Of a DNA stretch of 64,000 bases, positions 9,740-20,185 are shown piece after piece. This DNA comes from Symbiodinium microadriaticum. Its lineage: Eukaryota > Sar > Dinophyceae > Suessiales > Symbiodiniaceae. The stretch is taken from contig LSRX01001133.1 in the NCBI GenBank assembly GCA_001939145.1, positions 172,212 through 236,211 on the forward strand. Direction: 5' to 3'. The position numbers were made by a program, and so were the translations under genes. The notes under the pieces are model-generated. The model saw only the letters and a program-made list of their open reading frames with translations, was not told where the DNA came from and made no database searches. Numbering within the stretch: the first letter of the stretch is position 1; the number at the start of each line of letters is the position of its first letter.

Positions 9740-9870
9740 ATATGTGTATGTCAGTGTATGTATATGTGTATGCATGCATGCCTATACATATGTATGTGTG
9801 TATATATATATATATATGCGTATATACGTACACACACACACATGTATAAAAAAAAATATATATAGATCGA
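9740..9870. repeat. Mixed (TATG)/(TA)/(CA) microsatellite
   Basis: TGTATGTCAGTGTATGTATA, then TA and ACAC runs. Confidence 0.9.
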
Positions 9871-10009
9871 TAGTATGTACATATGCAGATTTCTCTATAC
9901 ATTTACAATCATAACCAAGCATATACACGTATAATATAAGCACACATACTACATATGCTATAATTATACTTATAAAATCCACCCCCTCAAGGCTCGAACT
10001 TCCAATCAG

Positions 10010-10143
10010 CGACACGCAAAGTCTACAAAGTCCTAAAGTCTTCATGCAACACCCAAAGACCACGGAGCTCACACGATTTGCCGGTTTGGCACCTCGCCGC
10101 TGGGCTCCGCCGCGGCAGCCTCCTCCTGGAAAGATCACCGTGA
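10010..10143 (+). CDS. Exon-like island ending in a stop codon
   Basis: The acceptor CTTCCAATCAG ends at 10009. The frame reads TRKVYKVLKSSCNTQRPRSS and ends LLLERSP with TGA at 10141-10143. Another plus frame and the minus strand are also open. It could be a terminal exon. Function unknown. Confidence 0.33.
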
Positions 10144-10335
10144 CCGCGATGAGCAAATTAAGGCTCACTATAGAAATACTAGCACAGAGAAAAAACCTGA
10201 ATCATACCAATGCTCATGAACACCTTTTTGCTTCCATCCACTGCTGCAAGTTGCAATCGACACTGTGAGTATTACAAGGTTACTGACATTTTGTCGGAAT
10301 TTGCCATTGTTCTGTCTTGATTACTTTCCTCTTAG

Positions 10336-10377
10336 CGGCTGTACTTGCTTGATGGCTTTGCATGACCTTTACCACAT
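10336..10377 (+). CDS. Short exon-like island (13 codons), strong acceptor
   Basis: The pyrimidine tract GATTACTTTCCTCTTAG ends at 10335 and a GTAGTC donor follows. One phase reads GCTCLMALHDLYH. Short, so low confidence. Confidence 0.28.
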
Positions 10378-10815
10378 GTAGTCAACACACAACCTAGGGG
10401 TATCGGCAAGTCAACCCTAAGCTGTGGAGACATTGCATCATTGTCAATGGTAAACTATCCCCTCTAACCAGTCGCCGAATCGGCTGTATTCGAAGCCTAC
10501 AAGCGCCGCACACTACCAATTGAATCAAGAATCCAGCATCTAATCTAACACTTGCGCCCCAAGGGGGGGTGACGAAAGCTCAGAAACAGGGGGCAAGCTG
10601 TGCGGGGGCGGAGCAGGACGGAGATGGGCGATACTTCTTTTTCACTCGCCGCTGCACGTCACCCCCCCGCCCCAGCACCAGGCATCATAAGCATCATCGG
10701 GGTCCCGTTTCTCCAAAAAGACGCAGCCCCGAAAGGAGCGCCCCCAATGGCTGGCTCGAAAACGGAGCGCATTTTGGGCCACTTTCTCTGGTCCTCCCCC
10801 TACACCTCCTTATAG

Positions 10816-10898
10816 CTGATCAGCAAAGCTGGGTCTCAAACGAAGCTCTTCCCTCCACGGAGGGAGCTTTCGTGATAAGACAGCAGAGGCTTGCATAA
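10816..10898 (+). CDS. Possible terminal exon
   Basis: A very pyrimidine-rich acceptor (TGGTCCTCCCCCTACACCTC through TTATAG) ends at 10815. The frame reads DQQSWVSNEALPSTEGAFVI and RQQRLA, then TAA at 10896-10898. No family recognised. Confidence 0.38.
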
Positions 10899-11174
10899 TT
10901 GGCGTGGGCGTGTTTAAAGTTTAGGGTGACCAAACGGATGACGAAGGGAGCTGTTTTTCTACACGGGATGCCTGGAAACCCAGCGACACCCTCCCCCGGG
11001 ACAAATGAACAGACAGACAGAGCCTATATTGAAGGCGCACAGCTAAAAGTTTAGGAAGCGATCTTCAACACCTCCCAATTCGAATCCAAGCTGTCCGATG
11101 TCGACAAAATCATCCTTACACCAAACACCCCAACACCTTGAGCAAACCCAATGCCCAGCACACCCATGCCTTAC

Positions 11175-11365
11175 CTTCTGCGAACACTTCCCATCAAACC
11201 TCAGGGAGGTGAAACCTATACAACCTGGACTGGACAAAACTCTGGACGGTCTAGGAGCATACACCCTAAATAAACCCTAGCCTAAGGTTTGCGGGACCCG
11301 AAGCATCCCTACACCCTAGATCGCCCCTTCCGGCCCGAGCTGGCCTGGGCGCCATCATCTCCTGT
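11175..11365 (-). CDS. Two short minus-strand exon-like islands (11365-11315 and 11215-11175)
   Basis: 11365-11315 follows the acceptor TACGTTCCACTCAG and ends before GTGTAG; phase 0 reads TGDDGAQASSGRKGRSR. 11215-11175 follows a TTGTATAG acceptor and ends before a canonical GTAAGG donor; it reads FTSLRFDGKCSQK. Their phases do not join directly, so a missing exon or different ends are needed. Same strand as the collagen-like island at 11602-11780. Confidence 0.33.
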
Positions 11366-11601
11366 CTGAGTGGAACGTAGGGGCCGTAGAGCCGTAGTAA
11401 GGGCTATGGGGGGGAGAAATCAGAGTATGCTTCAACCTACTTCGGGTATAGGTAGACCAACCTCCGCATTAGTCATCAGAGTTTCTGGGATTGGGGTGCC
11501 AAGTTTAAGAGTCAGCGCACTTATTAGTGAGCTCACATTGGCCACTTGCACGCAGAACGTAAAGTGTTCTCATGCACAACGAGCCTAAACCAAAACCTCA
11601 C

Positions 11602-11780
11602 CCTATGCTCTGAACTCGTCTTGAGGTGGACAACTCAGACGATTCAACTACTAATCTTCCAATGCTAGTCTCCTGAAAGTCACGGCCAGACAACTCTGAA
11701 CTTTTCAGCCTTTCACTCTTGATCCTCCGTGCTGCGGCCGGGTCGCCGTTTTCTCCCTGCTCGCCACGCTCACCGCGTTC
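11602..11780 (-). CDS. Exon-like island with a short collagen-like Gly-X-Y run
   Basis: The acceptor GGCTGTTTCTCTCCACAG ends at 11781 and a GTGAGG donor begins at 11601. The phase 0 frame of 59 codons starts ERGERGEQGENGDPAAARR, four consecutive Gly-X-Y triplets, and continues as a polar Ser/Glu/Arg-rich stretch (KSERLKSSELSGRDFQETS). Collagen-like repeats are known in protists, but four triplets are too few to call the family. It lies immediately next to a CCCTAAA tract (11798-11885). Confidence 0.45.
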
Positions 11781-11797
11781 CTGTGGAGAGAAACAGC

Positions 11798-11885
11798 CAA
11801 CCCTAAACCCTAAACCCCTGAACCCTAAACCCCTAAACCCTAAACCCCTAAACCCTGAACCCCTAAACCCTGAACCCCTAAAAGC
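11798..11885. repeat. Telomere-like CCCTAAA tract
   Basis: About ten CCCTAAACCC(C) units; ORFs reading RGLGFRGLGFRG are its translation. Confidence 0.9.
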
Positions 11886-11941
11886 ATACAACTCTAGCAG
11901 TGGCATCTGCAGGGCTCAGCACAGGGCCTCTAGGTCTTTAT

Positions 11942-14900
11942 TTAAGATTTTGGGTCGTAGGATTCATGTTTCGTGGCCTTCAGGCTTCTGTTGCTTAGAA
12001 AAAGGCTGCTATCACCGACAGAAAGCCACAGTGAAACAGTGGAAAGGCATCGAAGCCGCCTTGCTTTGCTTCCTTGCCCAACTCACTGCAAAATACTGAT
12101 AACTTCAGAATCAGGGTTTCTAAGGGTGGTATCTTTGAGAACCTTACTTAAACCGTCGCAGAACTCGCAAGACATAGCTAAGGCAAGCGCAGACTGCTTC
12201 TCGCGGACGAAGGCCCGACACCTGATGCGGCGGGGGATGAAGACTTTATGGAGGCCTGAGGTAAAACTACCGGACTGTGAGGTCTCTTCGAGGATCAAGG
12301 GCTGAGGCAGCGCAGGCTCCGAAATCGCGTCTCGATGCTAATCCGGGCTGTTCAACCGTTGCCCACGAAACAAGGACACACACACACACACAGGCACACA
12401 CACACACACAGGCACACACACATACAGAGACGCCCGACAAAAAATCAAAAGAAGCCCTGTAACTCTCCTGGTCGTGAACCCAATGCCCAACAGCCACGAT
12501 CCAAAGCGAATGGTCCAACACTGTAAGCCTTTCGCCTAAGGTTCTAATCTGCGGATGCACGGTGCTGCAAGGCGTGACTTCCCTTCAGATTGCAGTACGT
12601 TCTACTGTTCTTGAGAGAACATAGCCAAGAATAGGCAAGCGACCGAATGTCCTCATGACAATGCACCGAACCCAAACCCGTAACGTGGATGCCTCGCCAT
12701 CATGTCTTCGATGGCATTGGCAGCCTGCTCCTGCTTGCCTCAGTGGTCCAGAAAACCATGGACGCTAAAACTTCGAGCCAGAAATCTAAGCCCTGAAGCT
12801 ACCAAAACAGCAACGAAACCTTCAGCCCTGTCGTCGCAATGTCTCCAAGTAGTACTAGTACGGTTATTAGTATCGTTGGTCCTATTATTACAGTTATCGT
12901 TGATATTGTTAGTAGTACTTGAATTTCTTTCTATTATTGCTATTCTTATCGATTCTGTTGTTTTTGTGACAAATGTAAACTAGATCTTGCAGCATAGACC
13001 CCCCTAGGCCGGAGTCTCACCCTGAGCTTCTTTCTCGCGCTGTTGCCCTCCTTTCATGTCAAACCATAAGCCTTTCATGTCAAAGGGTCTTGTGCCCAGT
13101 TCTGTGACATTGCCCTAAGCGCTGCTTCCCCCTTGAGGCCTAGCGTACTAGCGTGGGGGCCTTAATAATAATCAGACTTGGGGTTTTGGGGTATATTATG
13201 CTGTATACAGTTATAACTATATAAGGTTGGCAGTTATTTAGGCCCCTATACTGTGCATGATTCCCAGGGGTAGCGTCTGGTCAGCAGGAGTTCCAATGCA
13301 GGGTTTGATGTGGCCGCACTTCGACAGCAATCCTCAGCCGCAGAAGCTAAACCCTAAAACTGAAGCTCGGGCTTCGGTACATGGCTGAGGGCTCAAGGCA
13401 CACGGCTTTGGGTTTGCATGGGGGGGGGGGGTGCCTGCATCTGTGGTCATGCAATTGAAACCAGAAACAGAGAGGCCTGGAACATAGTGCAAACACGGGA
13501 CAACTACAGCACCAACACATGGACGATACATCACCTAATGCGCAGAGTCATGGTGATCTGGATAATCCTGCGGACCATCTTCGTCAAAGACACCCATGTT
13601 GCTGACGTTTTCAACAGGGTGATTTACAGAGCTACTCTTCGGTGAGTCTTGGTATCCTGAACTTCGATCAACACATCTTCTGAGGCTTTCGCTGTCTTCA
13701 TCCGGGGCATCCTTCTGCACGCCCGCGAAAGCAGTCTTCGCATACTTCCTGGCCCAAAAGAACGCCAGCATTTAACATAACCACTACCACCGCTGCTGCC
13801 ATGACTGCCACTCCTACTGCTACCTCTATTCTTGCTACTACCACTAATTACTGCTGCCGCTTTCATTACCATTACCACTTCTATTCTACGACTACGACTA
13901 CGACTACCACCACAACTACCACTACGACTACGGCTACTGCCGCGACGACTGCATAGGTCGTTGCCATCATTACTGTTTAGTGTTGGTGCTTCTGCGCATC
14001 AGCACAACATGACCAGAGTCTGCCAAACACGTAGACTGGCCTGCCACGGTCTGATCTCTTGCCAACTTTTGTATTACTAAAACCCCTCATCATCGCCAAG
14101 TCCGGAAAATTTCCCCACCCTGCTCACATGCCGGAGTGGCTTCGCCAGGGCACAGTCCTCGCGATGGTTCCAAAGAAGGCTTGGAGGTTGCGAAAAAGGT
14201 GTTGGCGTATCTCATGGATAAAGGAACGACAATGACGACACGCGGATAGTACTACGAATTGTTCAATCACATGCGATCTTGTAGCACTGATTGGGCACTT
14301 GTGCTGGTAGCGTGTTACAACCGTCGACACTTCGCTGCCCAAAAAAACGTGTGAACCGCGGCCAATTATCAGAAGTCTTAAACCCTACCTCTAGCCAGAA
14401 ACAGCTGCGATACTCGAGTCTCGAAACCCTATAAACCTAAACCCTAAACTTCAATACCGAAACCCTTAGACCTGAAACCAGTAAACCCGTAAACCTTAAA
14501 CCCTACAGGGCATGAGCCCAGCAATCTGATTCCTTCTCCAAGAACCGCCGCTGCTTCGACGAGAAGACGTGGAGATTGGCGTGCAGGGCCCGGTACATTT
14601 TGTTGCCGGTCTGGACGACTCGATAGTTCTGGCTTTAGTTTTGGGGATTAAGTGTTTAGGGGCGTAAGGTTTAGCCCTACCTGGAGCCCCATGTTTGGTA
14701 AATTTACGCCCGGTTTTTTTTCCTACGCATATGGGGGTTTTTCTGGGGTGGCTGTAAGGGGTTTGTATAGGTGTTTTTGGGCTATGGGATACAACCTACG
14801 GTTGTTTATGGGCGTTCTACGCTTTTTCTACGGATTTCTATGCTTTTTTATGGTTGATTTTGCGCAGGTTTTGGGGTGGGCTCGGTGCGAATTTACGGAT

Positions 14901-17900
14901 ATGTATGGTTTGTTTACGTTTTTTTATGTTTTTTTTTATGGTTTTTCTATGGTTTTTCTATGCTTTTCATGCTTTTTTCTACGGATTTTTATGGTTGATT
15001 TATGGTCGTTGGGTGCAGTTACGAAATTGTACGGTTATTCTACGCGCGTGGCTGTTAAAATTATGGTTTATCTACGGCTTTGGGTCATGTGCCTGGCGAG
15101 GTGAGTAGGCTGACGGCTACATGTAGGACCCCACGCAAATACCCAGATTTCAGGTTTACGCACAAATACGCCCGTTTACGGAAATTTACGCCCATTACGG
15201 TTTGACCAAAAATTTACCATACTTTCGGGGCTCCAGGTAAGCCCTAAAAGGGTTTGGCGTTTAGGCCACTGAGTTTAGGATTTGGGGCCTAGATTAATTT
15301 CGAAGCGGGCTGCTTCTTGGAATGATGGGTCCTTTTTGGGCGGGTCGTTTCATCACGGATGCTTTTACTTGGTCTATTTTGGAAGGGCTCCAATTCTTCT
15401 AAGACTCAAAGAATCCCACAAAGCCCTAGGGGACCTTTAGTCTTCTAGATTTTCTTAAACTGCATAGTCGCTACAAAACTCCGCAATTATTGCAGGAATC
15501 GGGGGAGCGTATGTTTACCGGGTAGCGATGAGAGGACACACCAGTCAACCGTCATGGTAGTTTGGGCTTCGCGGCACAAGAGTAGTCAAGGGAAGCTGAC
15601 AAAGCTCGGCTGTGCTTGCTTAGTGCCCACTAAACACCATCTGAAAAGCTAAGCTCCAAACCACTGCTTTGTCTTTGCTTTGGTTTACAGACCGATTGTG
15701 TTGACTGGTTGGTTGCGTTCAGCTTGTCGGGGCCGTCAAAGCCACAGCACAGGAGCTTGATTTGCAACCAAACATGCAAGGCATGCCGAAACCCTAATCC
15801 GTTTAGCGGCTTAGGGTTTATAGCTTTGGGTTAAACCCCATATAGACCACAAGCTCCCAAAACCCTATAAGCCCTAAACCAGCTGTCAGGCGCGGCTGGC
15901 AGGTTGATTGAAATTCAGACGCACACGACTTTGATTTTGGTCTAGGTGCTTCATTTAGAGGATTCCAGGAAGGGTTGAGGGTTGCTGCAAGAGTGATAAG
16001 GGTGTCCATTTTCATGCTATTCCCTTTCTATCTGGAGACCCCAAGACAACACTGTTTCAGGGTGCATTTAGGGACTGTAGTGGTTAAAACCCAAAAACCA
16101 GATCGACGGCACTCATAAACATCTATGGCACTCGCATAGCAACCCTTCTACTGGCCGTTATAGACCCTGGAAAAAAGTATCCTTGATTATGCTCCGGGTT
16201 TAGGGTTTCTGTGATGAAGGGTAAGGGCAAGAAGGGTCTAGAATTCAAGAGGTTTAGGGTCATATCTTGGAGAGTAAAACCCAAATCATCTACTCGGCAT
16301 ATGCTGATTTTGGCGCCTGTCGAGAGTCAGAAGGACCCTGCATGCAACCTTCAAGCCTAAACCCTACAGGCTCACAGTGATACAGCCGGCGGAAGTTTCC
16401 ACAACCCCGCAACCCCAATATGCCAAGCTCCACTACCCAAATCCCACATTAACAACACCGACCGAACCCACGACAGCGACATCAGGCGGGGCGTCGCGAG
16501 ATACCGCCTCCCCGGTCCGCGCCGGGCCGCGCAAGCCAGTGCATGGACACAACAAGCTTAGCCAAGGTCGCGCCAAAATCCGTAGCAGGATGGAGCGACA
16601 GCAGCGGGGTGTGGCGATCAGGACCGGTGTCAGTGTACAAGGCCTTAGAACGAAAGATACGCTCCGCCTCTATCATGCGACGCTGTGCCTCAATGTTATG
16701 TGAGAGGTTGTCGATGGTATGGATGAGCGTGCGGGCAGCATTGACCATGACAACACCTGCACTGGCATGATCTCACCAATGGCGGCATGCGGGCCGAGCT
16801 CACCAGAAATGAGTGACTCTGAAGCGGAGTGAAAGGCATCGAAGGCAACACCCCGATTGATGTCGGCAATCGCCTGATGGAAAGGGGACCACCAGCGACT
16901 TCCTTGAAATACAAACGACTGATTGCAGTAGCAGGATGATAAGCAGCAGCCATATCGACGGGTTGGTGAAAAGTGATACTACGCATTTCTCACACCCACA
17001 GGCCGGAAGACCACAAGCAACAGCTTGAGCGAAACTGGCCACGGTACCTGCTTTAGCGGGTGTGAGTTGGCCCGCGTCGCAAGCCAAGCTTGTCGACTAA
17101 GGCCTGTGAAGCGCTTACGTTGGCAGCGGTCTGGCTGACTGCGACGACACCAGTAGCAAGCATACCAGCCTTGGGGAACCCGACACAGGCTTGCCAACCG
17201 TTACTGACTTGCTTGTACTAAGAAAAGGTGTCGGTGGCGCGGTGGTGACGCTGCAGCTTGTCGATGTTGCTCGACCTAGCCCTGTATAGCGTCCCGAGCC
17301 CGAACTGTAACTGCCAAAAGTCTTTGTGGAGCGCTCGCCTCGGACCATACTATACCCAGTGATGGCATGGTAGTGATTTGCGACGGGCGTTACGTCCTTA
17401 GCAGCACTCCTCAGGACTTTCCAGCAATGGCTCCATCACCTTCTTGTCTCAAGCCTGTGGCTTGAGCCAAAATGGCTACCTAAATAGTTGGGATCTGCAG
17501 CAAAACCCACTGTATCAGGTCCTAAACCTAAACCCTACCTATAGTCTCCATTGTAGTTCCTTTCTTGGTTTAACCAATTCTATATTAAGGATCCTAAGAG
17601 GTAACCCCAAAAAGGAACTACAATGGAGGCTATAGGTAAACCCTGAAAGCCTCCGACAACGCCCAGCCTTCTCAGTCAAGTCTTCTATGAAGCGGTTGTG
17701 CGCCACCACGCTATAGAGGCTCTGCGCATCCATTCGCCCGTCGGATGCCTGACAGCTTATCGGATTCAACGTGATTTGATTCAGGTTCACAAAACTGTTC
17801 GATTTCGGATTTAAAAATGTGTTGGGGCTTCATTGGTCTGGGCCTGGGGGCCTAGTTTAGCGTGCTGTACTGCCCAGATCTAGAGCGTTTAGGGAGTTTG

Positions 17901-19584
17901 ATCTCTTGGCGAGATGTCCAAGTTTCAAAACCTCAATAGCCCGGCATCCGAAAGTATTCACAAACCTTCACCCTCCACTGCAAGTCTATTACCAGTACCA
18001 CTGAACTTCACTGAACCCTGAAACGTCAACTAAAATCCTACATCTCGGACCCGGCACACCCTTCAACTCACACGTGCAACCCCACACCGAACAAATCCTA
18101 CACGGAGACCACATGAAACCCTTCAAACATCGAAAGCCAAGACCCCACGAAACACAGCCATACATGCGAAGACCCTTCAAGTCTCTGTGTTGGCCCTGTA
18201 CGGCACATGCAGAAACCGTCCAGAACACCTTGAAAAACACTCAAACTAAACCCTCAAGCCACCCTAAACCCGGAACTCTAAACCCTCAGCCCACTCTAAA
18301 CCCTTAAACGCTAGGAAACCCTGTGAACCCCGATGACCGGCCTGGATCAAGGCCTTGGCGAGCCACTTCGACCGGCCGTCCGCCCGCTTTTGGAGGACCT
18401 AGAGCTGAGAATGGGGTTTAGGGTTTATAGGGTTTAGGGTTTAGGGTTTACAGTTTAGGGCTTTATAGAGCGAATGGAAGGGCCTGAATCCTTTAAGGGT
18501 TCCTTCAAAGGGATCTAGAAGGATTGCTGTACATAAGGGTTCCTTTCAAGGGATCTATCAGGGTTGCTTTAAGGGACTGCGGGAGACATGACTTTGTCTT
18601 TACATACTAACCCTTACTAAGCAATCTCCGTGCGGGAACGAATGTCCAAGAAACCCCGACAGAACCCAAGGAGCCCCTGCTACACCGGAACCACAGAACC
18701 AAACCTCCCGAAACCCTAAAACCCTAAACCTCTAAACCCCTAAACCCCTAAACCCCCAAAACCCCAAAACCCTAAACCCCTGAACCCCTAAACCCTAAAC
18801 CCGAAACACCTAAAACAGTAAACCTCTAAACCCCTAAACCGCTAAACCCCTCAAACCTAAACCCTAAACCCCTCAACCGAAAACCCTAAACCCCTAAACC
18901 CCAAACCCCGAAACCCTAAAACCCTAAACCCGGCTCATTCGCCTGCTCAAGCTCGACCGTGGCCGCTGGAGCCTGGAATCAGGCAACGATGCGGGGTAGA
19001 GGTTGGCTTTAAGGTTCAGGGCTGAGGGCTTTAGGCGTTTAGGGGTTTAAGGGTTTAGGGTTAGGGCGTTAGGGTTTAGGGTTGAGGGTTTAGGGGTTTC
19101 GGGTTTAGGGGCTTAGGGGTCAGGTGGTCCAGGGTTCAGGGGCGTCCTGTGGCCCCACGGACCTACCTGTTCAAGGAACGATATCACATAGGAAAGGGTA
19201 GTTCTTGAAACTCTGGGTTTGTGAGCTTTAGGATTTAGAAAGGAAGAAGCAAAAGCCCTGATACGGTTTTAGGGTTTAGGGTTCCTTTAAAGGGGTATAT
19301 AGGTTTTACCATAAATCAGGGTTTAGGGTTCCTTTGAAGGGGTATATAAGGGTTTATTATGAATACGGGTTTGGGGCATTCGGGCTGCTACCGCAGGAGC
19401 CGCACCCGACTTGCCCTACCGCGTGTTTGACATCAGCAGGTAAAACATGGCATTGTTGGGGCTTGTTCTTTCTTTGGGTGGTTTAGGGTTTAGGGGCTGC
19501 AGCATGAGACTTCGTCGAATGGGCTGTTGGCTCCAGGATCTACCAGCCCTGATTCGCATACCTCTTCAGTCCTACGTTTAGCTT
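11942..19584 (-). CDS. Candidate 3-prime exons extending the TIR-like membrane gene
   Basis: Minus-strand islands with splice-like ends at 19584-19511, 18972-18943, 18398-18342, 17748-17642, 14334-14128, 13748-13576, 12738-12685, 12285-12087 and 11993-11942 have compatible phases and end with TAA at 11942-11944. Joining them to exons at 22059-21359 and 21050-20191 (donor GTTGAG) gives a 2514-base frame. The longest pieces are 14334-14128 (EVSTVVTRYQHKCPISATRS onward; acceptor TTTTTTTGGGCAG, donor GTGAGC) and 12285-12087 (GLHKVFIPRRIRCRAFVREK onward; donor GTGAGT). Two donors are GC. Several ends were chosen among alternatives, one exon is only 30 bases, and the relic at 16.5-17.4 kb would lie in an intron. 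The simpler reading is that the membrane gene stops at 20186 and these are pieces of other genes or chance. Confidence 0.3.
12374..12424. repeat. (CA)n microsatellite
   Basis: Three CA blocks separated by GG. Confidence 0.95.
12739..13153. other. Spacer without a clear gene
   Basis: 12839-12980 is a low-complexity TTATTAGTATTGTT-like stretch giving hydrophobic pseudo-peptides. Around 13050-13090 TTTCATGTCAAA is repeated twice. Nothing else is recognised. Confidence 0.5.
13154..13250. mobile_element. Foldback element, family A
   Basis: The left arm TGGGGGCCTTAATAATAATC and the right arm AGTTATTTAGGCCCCTATA have the family A ends. The interior has TTTTGGGGTATATTATGCTG. Confidence 0.75.
13870..13950. 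repeat. Trinucleotide-type repeat (CTA CGA / ACC ACT)
   Basis: Runs of CTACGACTACGACTACC and related units; translations on either strand are low complexity. Confidence 0.75.
14370..14505. repeat. Telomere-like CCCTAAA tract (diverged)
   Basis: AAACCCTATAAACCTAAACC and related units. Confidence 0.65.
14673..15244. mobile_element. 572-bp T-rich element with about 30-bp terminal inverted repeats
   Basis: The left end GCCCTACCTGGAGCCCC with ATGTTTGGTAAATTTACGCC and the right end AAAATTTACCATACTTTCGG with GGCTCCAGGTAAGCCC are inverted copies, with a short insertion in one arm. The interior is unlike the rest of the window: T/G-rich with repeated TTTTTCTACGGATTT and TTTTATGGTTGATT units, some duplicated at about 120-bp spacing. 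Two plus-strand frames (84 and 150 codons) are open but encode repetitive FFYGFLWF-like peptides, so I read them as composition, not genes. Inner TTACGCCCGTTTACGGAAAT blocks echo the termini. It may be a larger non-autonomous DNA transposon. Confidence 0.7.
15245..16376. other. Spacer with scattered telomere-like units
   Basis: Short TTTAGGG/CCCTAAA pieces occur at 15260-15290, 15790-15880 and 16195-16260. A plus-strand frame at about 15510-15655 (GSVCLPGSDERTHQSTVMVV onward, TAG stop) is a possible exon but has a weak acceptor. No foldback element is clear. Confidence 0.4.
16482..17348 (-). pseudogene. Frameshifted coding relic downstream of a DinoSL match
   Basis: On the minus strand, coding-like stretches alternate among frames: 17348-17115, 17197-16979, 17087-16800, 16986-16696 and 16748-16482. 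Where one frame loses coding character another gains it, as expected for one protein broken by several small indels. Base composition (more even codon use, few TTTAGGG units) differs from the surroundings. About 110 bases upstream on the same strand is the leader match (17461-17479). The protein is not recognised. Options are a retroposed trans-spliced mRNA, or an integrated copy of a non-retroviral RNA virus of dinoflagellates, which have been reported with DinoSL. No poly(A) is seen at the 3-prime side (16340-16480). Confidence 0.55.
17461..17479 (-). other. DinoSL (trans-spliced leader) relic
   Basis: The minus strand reads GTAGCCATTTTGGCTCAAG, an exact 19-base match to the 3-prime part of the conserved dinoflagellate spliced leader. 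The two bases before it do not match the canonical CC-G start. The next bases on the minus strand are CCACAG, not GT, so this is not a spliced leader RNA gene. It is the signature left when a trans-spliced mRNA is copied back into the genome. Confidence 0.9.
17537..17639. mobile_element. Foldback element, family C copy 1 (CCATTGTAGTTCC subtype)
   Basis: ACCTATAGTCTCCATTGTAG pairs with CTACAATGGAGGCTATAGGT across about 27 bp. The interior holds CTATATTAAGGATCCTAAGA. Confidence 0.9.
18230..18465. repeat. Telomere-like tracts in opposite orientation around an island
   Basis: 18232-18308 is CCCTAAA-type and 18412-18465 is TTTAGGG-type. The GC-rich island between them (18342-18398) is one of the candidate minus-strand exons. 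Confidence 0.75.
18480..18600. repeat. Diverged direct repeats
   Basis: AAGGGTTCCTTCAAAGGGAT and AAGGGTTCCTTTCAAGGGAT followed by CTAGAAGGATTGC / CTATCAGGGTTGC, about 53 bp apart. Confidence 0.65.
18700..18935. repeat. Long CCCTAAA telomere-like array
   Basis: About 30 units of 7-9 bases, mostly CCCTAAAC, CCCCTAAA and CCTGAAC variants. One of the longest arrays in the window. Confidence 0.9.
19010..19375. repeat. TTTAGGG array plus a tandem 56-bp unit
   Basis: 19010-19140 is TTTAGGG-type. At 19264-19372 a unit GGGTTTAGGGTTCCTTTAAA with GGGGTATATA occurs twice in tandem. Confidence 0.8.
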
Positions 19585-19607
19585 CTGGGTTCACAGAGTC
19601 CGTTTAC

Positions 19608-20115
19608 ATAAACCCTAAACCCAAGAACCTCCAATCCCTAAACCCTGAACCCACAACCCAAAACCCCAAACCAAAAATCTAAACCCTAAACCCAAAAACC
19701 GAAACTCCAAACCACCAGGGCTCAGGAATAAAACCGTCCTAAACCCAAAACCCCTAGTCCCCTAAACCCAAAACCCCTAAATCCTAGAACCTAAGCCCAA
19801 GAACCTAACCCCCAAACCCTGGAGGGTTCAGGAGTAAGACTCTCCAGGGCTTCTTGGATGAACTCTCTTCCGTGGGCGGGGCAAGCCTATGAGTCTTTCA
19901 GGATTTAGGAATTTCGGGCTAATGAATAGGGCTTAGAATAAGACGAATCCGGGGTCAGGCTTTAGACATGTAGGCTTTCGGATTCAAGCTTTTGGGATTA
20001 GGGTTTAGGGTTTCGGGTTTAGGGATTATAGGGTTTAGGGTCTAGGATTGAGGCTTTAAGGGTTTAGGGCTTATAGGGTCTAGGATTTAGGTTCTAGGGG
20101 GTTTAGGGTTTGATC
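19608..20115. repeat. CCCTAAA then TTTAGGG arrays (convergent)
   Basis: 19608-19830 is CCCTAAA/CCCAAAA-type and 19985-20115 is TTTAGGG-type. They lie directly 3-prime of the membrane protein gene. Confidence 0.85.
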
Positions 20116-20185
20116 TTTCAGATTTCAGTCAAGTTCAACTTTTGAGGCTTGCGGCCAATTTAGAGCCGGTTTGGGCCTCTTTTGC

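Noticed and set aside
11598..11906. 102-codon ORF with RGLGFRG repeats
   Set aside because: The repeated part is translation of a CCCTAAA array. Only the non-repeat half (11602-11780) was kept as an island.
14652..15108. 150- and 84-codon FFYGF-rich ORFs as genes
   Set aside because: They are confined to one T-rich TIR element and are repetitive; treated as part of the element.
16377..16703. 108-codon plus-strand ORF over the relic
   Set aside because: It is the antisense shadow of the minus-strand coding relic, whose frames follow the DinoSL match.
16482..17348. Bacterial contamination as the source of the foreign-looking stretch
   Set aside because: It is embedded in continuous telomere-like and foldback sequence with a DinoSL match on its 5-prime side, so it is part of the nuclear DNA.
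17989..18307. ORFs of 77-83 codons on both strands
   Set aside because: C-rich text grading into a CCCTAAA tract; no domain or splice ends.
19398..19440. 43-base plus-strand exon (APDLPYRVFDISR) with CAG acceptor and GTAAAA donor
   Set aside because: Good splice ends but isolated on this strand between minus-strand islands; too short to support alone.
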